The notes under the pieces are model-generated. The model worked only from the letters and a program-made list of their open reading frames with translations. It was not told the DNA's origin and did no database searches. A stretch of 64,000 nucleotides of DNA, from contig JACHLF010000002.1 in the NCBI GenBank assembly GCA_014204435.1, positions 457,832 through 521,831 of the forward strand. Reading direction: 5' to 3'. The DNA is from Mycobacteroides chelonae (GTDB taxonomy: Bacteria > Actinomycetota > Actinomycetes > Mycobacteriales > Mycobacteriaceae). Below are positions 6,599 through 13,945 of the stretch, piece after piece (the first letter of the stretch is position 1; the number at the start of each line of letters is the position of its first letter). The translations under genes and the position numbers were made by a program.

Positions 6599-9174
6599 GT
6601 GGCTCTCCTGCGGATAGTCACTGTGCCCGCGCGACCGTTGACGGCCACAACGTCACCGTCATGCAGTAAACGGGTGGCGCCCTTGACGCCGACAACCGTC
6701 GTGATGCCTAGCTCGCGGCCGATGATCGCGGTGTGCGATAGCAGGCTGCCTTTCTCGGTGACCAGCCCGCCTGCGGCGACCATGAGAAAAACCCAGCCCG
6801 GGTCGGTGGTCGATGCGACAAGCACCTGCCCGTCGATGGCCCCAGCTTCATCTGGATCTTGCACCACCATTGCGGGGGCTTCGACGTTACCGGGGGAGCA
6901 ACCGATTCCGACGAGAACCGGCACGTCATCAAGAGCGTCGTATTCGTGCTCGTTGACATGCGCCGCAGCCATGCCGGATGTCACAATGCGTGATGGCGGC
7001 GCATCGTGACGCCAGCGATCATGGTCCGCTTTGCGGGTGGCGACCAGGCTGCGGGGGTCGCCGTCGACGAAGGTCCCGCGGGTGATCGCGGCGATCTCCT
7101 CATAGGTCAGGTAGAAGATGTCGCGCGGGTCGTCGATGAGGCGGGCCGTGTGAAGATGATTGCCGTATTGGCGGAACACGCGCTTGACCAGACCAAAACA
7201 GCGGCTTCGGCCCAACCGCATGTTTTCCCGCTGCTTGACGTTCTCTCGTGCTTGCCGCAGTACAATATTGTAGGCAATACGTAGAATCGGCTTGCCGCGC
7301 AGTACTTTACGCATTGATTGCTCAGCGCTGCGGCGGATCTGCTGTTCGCGAGACTCCATGTCAGCGATGTTTTGGCCGCCACGAATATAGTTGCGCAACA
7401 ATGGCACGAGATCAGCCGGGTGCCAGCCAAGTGGGTCCGTCTCAAGCTTGAGTTCGTTGACCGTACGGTCACCGTACTCGGCGATATGGAGCAGACACGC
7501 GGAGTGAAACTGCGGAAACTGGTTTAACTTCGCCCAGACATCCTGTGCGTCAAGATCGCTTGCGAACAGCTCGGTCAGCGATGCGTTGGCTCGGGCTAGC
7601 TCGGCGAGCCCGAGTAGGGAGCGCACCGGGTCGACACTGCGTACGCCCTCCTCTCCGCAGAACAATTCGTTGCGGGTGGCTTCGGGATTGGCCGCTCCAG
7701 CCTTCTCGATGATCCGCCCGATGACGTGAAACAACTGTTGAGCCAGAAAATCGTTGAATATCTGAACCGAATAGGCGGGCACTAGCTCGCTGATGCAGCG
7801 TTCCAGCCAACCTAATAGCTCGTGCGGTTCACGCCGGTTTTCTGAGTTCTCTGGAGCCAGGCGGTGATCCAGATCTGCTGTGAAGTCGTTGAGCAGGCTG
7901 AAGAATGACGCAAGCCTGGTTCTGAGCCGCAGCCAGCCGGCGAGAACTACCAGGATGACGCGGACACGCAGTATCCACGTCTTGGCCAGCGCGAGGCCGC
8001 GCAGCGGCAAGGTCGGCCGTTTGTATCGGCTCTCGATTCCCAGGGCCGCTTCCCAGCCCTCGACTGCGAATTCCATCCCCGGGATCTGAAGGAACAGCGA
8101 ATACCAATTGCTGATGTTGTAGTAGATCCGACCGTGCGCGGTGCCGACCAGATAGGGGTACAGGCTTGCGCTGTTGTCGCGAACGGTCTTTTGGCTCGCG
8201 CCGAAATCTCGGTGGCAGGCCCGGAAGACCTGTTCGTACGCGAGTCTGACAACTGAGAAGGTCAGCGGTGTGGACAGCCCGGGGTAGGACTCGGCCACGT
8301 TGACATTGTCAAAGATGGTTTGCCGCATACCGGTGGCGGTGACCGGCCGCGCCTGCAATAGCCACAGCTTGCCGCTGTTGTCGATCGCCCACTCTATGTC
8401 CCGCGGGCTGCCGAGAGCGGCGGCGAGGTCGACGGCGACGGTCACGATTTCTGCGACACGCTCGTCGGTGAGGGCGGGCCCATTCTCGATCTGTTCTACA
8501 CGGGTGTTCACCGTGCGTGACTCGGTGTCGACGAAATAGGTATCACAGTCGGTGGTTCCGGATACGACTCCCTCGCCGAGACCAAATCCTGCAGACACCA
8601 CGGCCTCGCCGATGTCACCGTTGGTCGGATTGCAGCTGAATACGACACCTGCGACAGCGCTATCGACGAGAACCTGCACAATGACGGCGGTGTCCACGGT
8701 GACGTTGTCGATTCCGCGTCGTGCGCGATAGAACAGAGACCGCTCCGAGTATGCAGATGCCAACACCCCGAGGATTGCTGATTCCACGCCCTCCGCTGCC
8801 ACGTCCAGAAAGGTGTCGAGCTGCCCGGCGAAGGAATCAGCGGCAGAGTCTTCCCCTTCGACGGAAGATCGCACGGCGAGCCGGGCTCCTGATCCGAAAC
8901 CTGCTATTTGAATGGCGATTTCGTCAGCAGTGTCCGCGGGAATCGAGAGCCTGTTGATCAGCTCCCGGATGTTCTCGGCAGTGGTGCGCAGCGAGTCGTG
9001 CGCGTCGGCGTCGAGGGCTGCCAGATGCGCCGCGATGGGCAGCCGGGCCTGCTCCAGGATTCGCGCACATTGATCGGTTGTCACCACCGTGAATGCGGGT
9101 ACTGCATAGCCCTGTGTGGTCAGCCACATGAGGCTGGCTGCCTTGTTGCCGACTTTCTCAAGCGTCGTTGTCAT
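6595..9174 (-). CDS. PEP-synthase-like phosphotransferase/ligase, copy 2
   Basis: An 859-residue enzyme with the layout of PEP synthase, rifampin phosphotransferase and the prodiginine condensing enzymes. The N-terminus is a PPDK-type ATP-grasp domain (GNKAASLMWLTTQGYAVP, LAVRSSVEGED, DIEWAIDNSGKLWLLQARPVT), then a long central region, then a swivelling phosphohistidine domain with KGSLLSHTAIIGRELG, catalytic His814. The classical C-terminal PEP/pyruvate barrel is absent, so this is not housekeeping PEP synthase. Such enzymes phosphorylate an alcohol or use phosphoryl transfer to drive C-N or C-C coupling. The start at 9174 is preferred because it overlaps the P450 stop as ATGA; an in-frame ATG at 9195 is the alternative. 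It is paralogous in layout to the enzyme at 13926-16373. Confidence 0.85.
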   Translation of the reverse strand: MTTTLEKVGNKAASLMWLTTQGYAVPAFTVVTTDQCARILEQARLPIAAHLAALDADAHDSLRTTAENIRELINRLSIPADTADEIAIQIAGFGSGARLAVRSSVEGEDSAADSFAGQLDTFLDVAAEGVESAILGVLASAYSERSLFYRARRGIDNVTVDTAVIVQVLVDSAVAGVVFSCNPTNGDIGEAVVSAGFGLGEGVVSGTTDCDTYFVDTESRTVNTRVEQIENGPALTDERVAEIVTVAVDLAAALGSPRDIEWAIDNSGKLWLLQARPVTATGMRQTIFDNVNVAESYPGLSTPLTFSVVRLAYEQVFRACHRDFGASQKTVRDNSASLYPYLVGTAHGRIYYNISNWYSLFLQIPGMEFAVEGWEAALGIESRYKRPTLPLRGLALAKTWILRVRVILVVLAGWLRLRTRLASFFSLLNDFTADLDHRLAPENSENRREPHELLGWLERCISELVPAYSVQIFNDFLAQQLFHVIGRIIEKAGAANPEATRNELFCGEEGVRSVDPVRSLLGLAELARANASLTELFASDLDAQDVWAKLNQFPQFHSACLLHIAEYGDRTVNELKLETDPLGWHPADLVPLLRNYIRGGQNIADMESREQQIRRSAEQSMRKVLRGKPILRIAYNIVLRQARENVKQRENMRLGRSRCFGLVKRVFRQYGNHLHTARLIDDPRDIFYLTYEEIAAITRGTFVDGDPRSLVATRKADHDRWRHDAPPSRIVTSGMAAAHVNEHEYDALDDVPVLVGIGCSPGNVEAPAMVVQDPDEAGAIDGQVLVASTTDPGWVFLMVAAGGLVTEKGSLLSHTAIIGRELGITTVVGVKGATRLLHDGDVVAVNGRAGTVTIRRRAT

Positions 9175-10508
9175 GCGCGTTCTCTTACCTTGCATATCAC
9201 CGGATCGGGCAGATTGGAGATTTCCGGGTTTTCGCGCACACGCATCCCGTTGACAAGCTCGAATTCGTAGCGCGCCAAAAGCATTGCCAGACCCACTCGT
9301 ATCTCGGTCAGCGCCAAGTGCTGGCCGACACACAGATGTGGCCCCCAGCCAAACGGGAAGTAGTGGAACGGCGATCGGCCCTTCGATGATTCAGGGGTGA
9401 ATCTTTCGGGATCGAATTGCAATGGGGAAGACCAGAACTGAGGAAGCCGTTGGTTGACAAAGGGGCTGATAACGATGATTGCGCCCTTGTCGATGTCGAA
9501 CGTGTCGAACGTGTCGGATTCGAGTGCGCTGCGGCTGAACGCCCATGCCGGCGGGTGTAGTCGCATAGCCTCATCGATTACTCGACCGGTAAGGTCAAGC
9601 GCCGGGAGAGATTCGGCGGTGGGTGGGTCGCCGCCCAGCACGCTGTCGACTTCGTCTGCGGCATTCTGGAGTACAGCTGGATTGCGGCACAGCTCGTACA
9701 TGGTCCAGGCGATCGCTCCGCCAGTCGTCTCGTGCCCGGCGAGCAGGAATGTCAGCACCTCATGTCGCAGTTGTTCATCGTCCATGGCATGGCCTGCGTC
9801 GTCGCGCGCCTTGATCAGCCTGCCGAGCAGGCTGTTGTCAGTGCCCAACTGTTTGTGACCGGCGATGACGTCGTCTACAACTTTGTTGAGCCGCGCGCGG
9901 ACAGCCTGGAATCGGCGGTTAGTCGGTGTCGGCACGGAGGGAGGCAACGGGATCACCGAGGACATATGTCGCATCACCCAGGCGACCCCATCTCGGACGT
10001 CGTGGTCAATTTGCGGTAGCACGCCCTCGACGTCGCTGCCCATCACGGCGCGGCAGACAACATCCGCAGCGAAATTGAGCACCTCAGTTACCAGGTCGAA
10101 TGGGCTTCCATTGGCGGCGAAGTGGTCAAGCCGTTTGCACATCCGTTCACCCGCGTCCACCATGATCGGTATCTCGTCGGTGACGTGGCGGCGTGTAAAC
10201 GCCGGTTTGATCAACGCCCGCTGCGTCTTCCATAACTTCCCGTCGCTGGTCAACAACCCTGGGCCCAGTAGGTAATTCAGGCTGTTGTAGCTGATGCCCT
10301 TGGCGTACTTATCGAAGTTCGTCACAAGTACCTGGCGGATGTGTTCTTCATCGACAAGCAAGTAGAGTTGCTCGTATGCCAGGCGCAGGCGGACGCTGCC
10401 GTTGTAGGCGTTCGCCTGCTCATAGAACAGCGTGAGCGGATCCTTGCGGTATGGCAGGAAGGCCCCCAAGGGGTTTCGATAGGAGGGGCCGGCAAGTCGA
10501 CGGGTCAC
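9171..10508 (-). CDS. Cytochrome P450
   Basis: A 445-residue class I-type cytosolic P450. The I-helix motif is LAGHETTGG, the K-helix ExxR is EAMRLHP, and the haem loop is FPFGWGPHLCVG with the thiolate ligand Cys393. The N-terminal region (YRNPLGAFLPYRKDPLTLFYEQA) resembles the CYP4/CYP102-like fatty-chain hydroxylase style more than typical macrolide P450s, suggesting oxidation of an alkyl chain; this is an inference. No ferredoxin gene is visible next to it, so electrons must come from host partners. The GTG start overlaps the fatty acyl-AMP ligase stop (GTGA), and its stop overlaps the next start. Confidence 0.93.
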   Translation of the reverse strand: MTRRLAGPSYRNPLGAFLPYRKDPLTLFYEQANAYNGSVRLRLAYEQLYLLVDEEHIRQVLVTNFDKYAKGISYNSLNYLLGPGLLTSDGKLWKTQRALIKPAFTRRHVTDEIPIMVDAGERMCKRLDHFAANGSPFDLVTEVLNFAADVVCRAVMGSDVEGVLPQIDHDVRDGVAWVMRHMSSVIPLPPSVPTPTNRRFQAVRARLNKVVDDVIAGHKQLGTDNSLLGRLIKARDDAGHAMDDEQLRHEVLTFLLAGHETTGGAIAWTMYELCRNPAVLQNAADEVDSVLGGDPPTAESLPALDLTGRVIDEAMRLHPPAWAFSRSALESDTFDTFDIDKGAIIVISPFVNQRLPQFWSSPLQFDPERFTPESSKGRSPFHYFPFGWGPHLCVGQHLALTEIRVGLAMLLARYEFELVNGMRVRENPEISNLPDPVICKVRERA

Positions 10509-12205
10509 TGCTGCTGTACCTGCTCTCTTTCCACGAACAGCCGTTTAGCCTTGGACCGTTGCACTTTGCCGCTGGTCGTCTTTGGGATGCTCCGCTTGGG
10601 AACAAGATGTATTGCGGCAGGCAGCACTCCGGTGCGGGCACTGACGGCTGAGCGCACCTCTCGCCGTAGGCTGTCGCGCATCGCCGCATCGACTTCGGTC
10701 TCCACGATCAGGTGTAACGATTCTGAATCGTCGCCGTCTGCGGTGTGGCCAACGGCGGCGACGCCACCGATCCGAACGCCCGGGACGGACTCGGCGGCAT
10801 GTTCGAAGTTGGAGGGAAAATAGTTGGCGCCGCGGATGATGATGATGTCCTTGGCACGGCCGGTGATCCGTAGTCCGCCGTCACGCAGATAGCCGATGTC
10901 GCCCGAGTCCCACCAGCCGTCGGCGGTCCTCGACTTAGCAGTCTCGTTGGGTAGCCGGAAGTATCCGGCGGTTGTTGCTGGACCGCGGAATTGGATGCGC
11001 CCTAGCTCGTTTTCGCCTAGCGATCTGTCATCCTCGTCCACTATCCGGATTTCGGCACTGTCCACCACTGTGCCGCAGTCGACGACGGTCAACGCGGCCG
11101 GGTCTTCTGGCGTGGTGTCCGTGGCGATTCGTGCGGTCGCCAGCGCGTGGCGGTCCACTACATCGAACACAATCGACTGGGGTTGTGAAACCGTCACGGC
11201 CAGCGACGCTTCAGCTAGCCCGTAGCACGGCACCAGTGAGTTTTCGGGCAGTCGCCAGCGCCGGAAACGCTCGACGAAACGGCGTACGGTGTCCAGTTGG
11301 ATAGGTTCAGCGCCGCAGAACATGAACCGCCACGAGGACAGATCGACGCCGTCAAGCTCTTCATCCTGGATACGTGCTGCAGCGTAACCGTATGCGAAAT
11401 TCGTTGCCGCGGTGATTGTTCCTTGATATCGGGACACGTTGAGGAGCCATTCGGCAGGCCTGCGCAGGAACCGCGCAGGTGGGATCTGCACGGCCCGGGT
11501 GCGGGAATACAAGGGGGTAAGTGTTCCCCCGATGAGACCCATATCGTGATTGAGCGGGAGCCATCCGACCCACGTGTCATCGATTCCGCAGTGGCATTTG
11601 CGACGAATCTGTTCGCAGTTACTGACCAGGTTCGCGTGGGTGATCATCACGCCCTTGGGTTGTCCGGTCGAACCGGACGTGCACTGAATAAACGCGAGAT
11701 CGTCGCTATGAGGCAGACGCGGGGCCATAGTGGGTGCCCCGGGGTCGCACGCCTGTGCGTGCAGGAGCTCACCATCGTGCACCATGATGCCTTTATCCAC
11801 ATGGGGTTTGAGCAAATCTGCAACAAGTGAGATAGCAATGATGGCCCTTGGCTCGAGATACGCCACAAGGCGGCGGAACTTGGCCGCGAAGACGTCAATC
11901 GCCCCGAAACCTCCGGGCAGCGGCACCGCGGTGGGGATCGCGCCGAGCGCCATTGTGGCGAAGAATGCGGTGAGGAACGCCGGCGACGTCGGGAGGCAGA
12001 TCATCACCCGATCACCCGGTCGCACGCCGGACTCGACCAAGATGGCCGCCGCCCGCAGCGAGGCCTCGGCCAGCTTCTCGTGTGTGATTGTTTCGTCGCC
12101 TTCGGTTTCGGAGACAACTATCGTGCTGGGTGCGTCTGCCCCCAGCTCCGCGTTGGCCAGCAGCGCGTGGACGATACTGGCATGGCGGGTATCCAGTAGT
12201 TTCAT
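10505..12205 (-). CDS. Fatty acyl-AMP ligase (FAAL)
   Basis: A 566-residue adenylate-forming enzyme that activates a fatty acid as acyl-AMP and passes it to a carrier protein. The P-loop-like A3 motif is CTSGSTGQPKG (175-185). FAAL-style wording follows: WVGWLPLNHDMGL, FCGAEPIQ and CYGLAEASLAV. The catalytic C-terminal lysine lies in PKTTSGK (Lys547). The GWLPLNHDMGLIGG segment is typical of mycobacterial FadD FAALs (FadD32, FadD26) rather than acyl-CoA synthetases; the FAAL-specific insertion should be checked by alignment. It directly follows a free-standing ACP gene with an ATGA overlap, which makes that ACP its likely acceptor. It is the probable entry enzyme of the pathway. Confidence 0.9.
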   Translation of the reverse strand: MKLLDTRHASIVHALLANAELGADAPSTIVVSETEGDETITHEKLAEASLRAAAILVESGVRPGDRVMICLPTSPAFLTAFFATMALGAIPTAVPLPGGFGAIDVFAAKFRRLVAYLEPRAIIAISLVADLLKPHVDKGIMVHDGELLHAQACDPGAPTMAPRLPHSDDLAFIQCTSGSTGQPKGVMITHANLVSNCEQIRRKCHCGIDDTWVGWLPLNHDMGLIGGTLTPLYSRTRAVQIPPARFLRRPAEWLLNVSRYQGTITAATNFAYGYAAARIQDEELDGVDLSSWRFMFCGAEPIQLDTVRRFVERFRRWRLPENSLVPCYGLAEASLAVTVSQPQSIVFDVVDRHALATARIATDTTPEDPAALTVVDCGTVVDSAEIRIVDEDDRSLGENELGRIQFRGPATTAGYFRLPNETAKSRTADGWWDSGDIGYLRDGGLRITGRAKDIIIIRGANYFPSNFEHAAESVPGVRIGGVAAVGHTADGDDSESLHLIVETEVDAAMRDSLRREVRSAVSARTGVLPAAIHLVPKRSIPKTTSGKVQRSKAKRLFVEREQVQQQ

Positions 12206-12435
12206 GCCACGGTTCCCTTGACGTACTCGGTGATTTGGTTCACGGTCTCCAACCCCGCTGCTTCGTCTTCGGGGATGCGGATGTCGAAGGTATCTTCGAG
12301 TTGCACTGTCAGCTCGATCGCGGTCGGGGAGTCGAGCCCGTAGTCCGCGAGCTTCCTGGTGTCGTCAAGTTCGGCCGGCGGAATCCACAGCACCTCCGTG
12401 ACGACTTTGCGCACGCGCTCGGCGATATCACTCAT
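12202..12435 (-). CDS. Acyl carrier protein 2
   Basis: A 77-residue carrier protein beginning MSDIAERVRKVV. The phosphopantetheine site is DYGLDS, with Ser36, followed by the acidic recognition helix PTAIELTVQLED. The start at 12435 overlaps the upstream kinase stop (ATGA) and gives a protein of standard ACP length; the frame extends nine codons further upstream but without support. Its position directly before the FAAL gene suggests it receives the activated fatty acid. No phosphopantetheinyl transferase is encoded in the visible cluster, so a host enzyme must activate it. Confidence 0.93.
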   Translation of the reverse strand: MSDIAERVRKVVTEVLWIPPAELDDTRKLADYGLDSPTAIELTVQLEDTFDIRIPEDEAAGLETVNQITEYVKGTVA

Positions 12436-13274
12436 GTGAACAAACTCCCTTCTCTTACGCACTGGCGCACGGATTCGTCTATGTCGACACCGTCGCTCGT
12501 GTCGATCCTGTGAAATGCCACCTCGGGGAACGACTCCGCGAGGGCCCCGCGGACACGCAGGTAGCCGTCCCGGAGAGCGGAGAGGAATTCGGGCCTCTCA
12601 TGTGCTTCCTTTACACCGCCCGAGGCGCGCGCGGCGCATCTCGCAGCCGCTTGCTTGGGTGGAACATCGAGCCACAGAACGATATCGGGCAGTGTGGTGC
12701 GGAAACGCTCACCGAACGTTGCCAGACAAGAGGTAACGTCCTTTGGCACGACCGCTGCGACATCGTTGAGCATCGCCCAGATGTCGTGGTCCAAGTTCAG
12801 CCGTGCGGCCTCTGATGCGTGCCAGTCGCGGATGGTGTCAAAAGTGCCAGGTTCGTGTCGGTCAAGGACGTTCCTAATCGAGTCCTCGAGGGCCTTTCCA
12901 TCCCAATCAGGCTGTGCCAAAAGTAAATAGAAAGGACCGTACACCAGGACCTCGATGAGTGGGTGCCGCTCGCAAACCAATGTAGATGGTGTGAAGGTGT
13001 CGAGGAAGAACTGTTCGACCGACCCGTACAACGTCATTTGGAAGTACATGGCGAGCGCCTTCATTTCGAGGCTTTCAATCTCATCGCAGCCATCGCTAAA
13101 GGCCTTCATCTGTCGCGAAAGATTTTGCAAGGGAGCGTTTTGCGTGTTGTGAAAATCCGGGCAGGTCATGGCCGAGAACTGGCTCAGGCCGGGCGGCGCA
13201 AGCTCCCGCAGGCGCGCGATCACGGTGGACTTGCCACAACCATCGATTCCCACAATTGCGATTCGCCGTGTCAT
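12432..13274 (-). CDS. Thymidylate-kinase-like P-loop kinase 2
   Basis: A 280-residue P-loop kinase. The Walker A motif is GIDGCGKST (9-17), a substrate Arg occurs in LVCERHPLIE, and a Walker-B-like segment is DIVLWLDVPP followed by a basic lid (AAARCAARASGG). The fold matches the thymidylate/deoxynucleoside kinase group, but at 280 residues it is longer than dTMP kinase (about 210), with an inserted central region (residues about 95-185). The organism's housekeeping tmk would not be expected here. It follows a second kinase of the same class, with ATGA overlaps on both sides. It probably phosphorylates a pathway intermediate or nucleotide; the substrate is unknown. Confidence 0.75.
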   Translation of the reverse strand: MTRRIAIVGIDGCGKSTVIARLRELAPPGLSQFSAMTCPDFHNTQNAPLQNLSRQMKAFSDGCDEIESLEMKALAMYFQMTLYGSVEQFFLDTFTPSTLVCERHPLIEVLVYGPFYLLLAQPDWDGKALEDSIRNVLDRHEPGTFDTIRDWHASEAARLNLDHDIWAMLNDVAAVVPKDVTSCLATFGERFRTTLPDIVLWLDVPPKQAAARCAARASGGVKEAHERPEFLSALRDGYLRVRGALAESFPEVAFHRIDTSDGVDIDESVRQCVREGSLFT

Positions 13275-13945
13275 CGGCTGTCCTCCCGAATCCGCTCCAA
13301 CATCGCTGCGGTGAGATCGGCGGGCGCAGCGGCGCCGTCGAGCTTGATCCATGCGAATTCGTCTGCGAGTGTGTCGAGCGCGGCGTGGCTGTGTTGTTGG
13401 AACACCAAAAACTTGTCTTCGTCCCCATAGCCACTCTCGTAGTCGCTGCGTTGCCTCTTGCGGGCTAGAGCGTCCAGTGGCGATATCGTCAGATAGAAGG
13501 TGAGGTCAGGTTCGGGGAATCCTGCGGCAAGTCGACGCAGTATGAGCGGGTCACCGCCGTGAGCAACTTCGGTTGCGAAGTACTTGTACCAGTATGCATT
13601 CAAGAGAATCGTGTTCGCGTCGCGCTTGCCGGCGAGCTCGAGTGCCAAATGCAGTGCGTGGAAAAGAAAATGTGCGCGCGACACTGGGCTTAGTAGTTTG
13701 AGATATCCGTAGATATCGGCAGATCGGAAGGGAAGTTTCGACGCTACGGATGCGTCAAGGAATGCGTCCCAGATGGTCACCGGCGCGACGGCGTGGCCTT
13801 GTGCCTGGAGTGAAGCCGCAAGACGGGCTATTTGTGTCGTCTTTCCCGATCCGTCGCCGCCGGCGATGCAGATTAGGCGCTTTGGTACGGTCAGTGTGAT
13901 CTCCCCACTACTGCAACGGTTTCTACTAAGCTGGGCTGCCCGCAC
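13271..13945 (-). CDS. Thymidylate-kinase-like P-loop kinase 1
   Basis: A P-loop kinase of up to 224 residues. Walker A is GGDGSGKTT (residues 29-37 from the GTG at 13945). A lid-like basic region (ALARKRQRSDYESGYG) follows DLTFYLTISPLDA. It resembles bacterial thymidylate kinase in size and motif order but sits beside a longer relative inside the biosynthetic operon. The start is uncertain: GTG at 13945 overlaps the preceding gene by 20 bases and lacks a good ribosome-binding site, whereas GGGGAG lies some 40 bases further into the frame with no ATG/GTG/TTG at the right distance. Two dTMP-kinase-like proteins side by side suggest sequential or paired phosphorylation of a small molecule. Confidence 0.75.
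   Translation of the reverse strand: MRAAQLSRNRCSSGEITLTVPKRLICIAGGDGSGKTTQIARLAASLQAQGHAVAPVTIWDAFLDASVASKLPFRSADIYGYLKLLSPVSRAHFLFHALHLALELAGKRDANTILLNAYWYKYFATEVAHGGDPLILRRLAAGFPEPDLTFYLTISPLDALARKRQRSDYESGYGDEDKFLVFQQHSHAALDTLADEFAWIKLDGAAAPADLTAAMLERIREDSR

Noticed and set aside
6595..9174. Housekeeping PEP synthase or pyruvate phosphate dikinase
   Set aside because: The C-terminal PEP/pyruvate-binding barrel is absent and the gene is embedded in a biosynthetic operon with a second copy.
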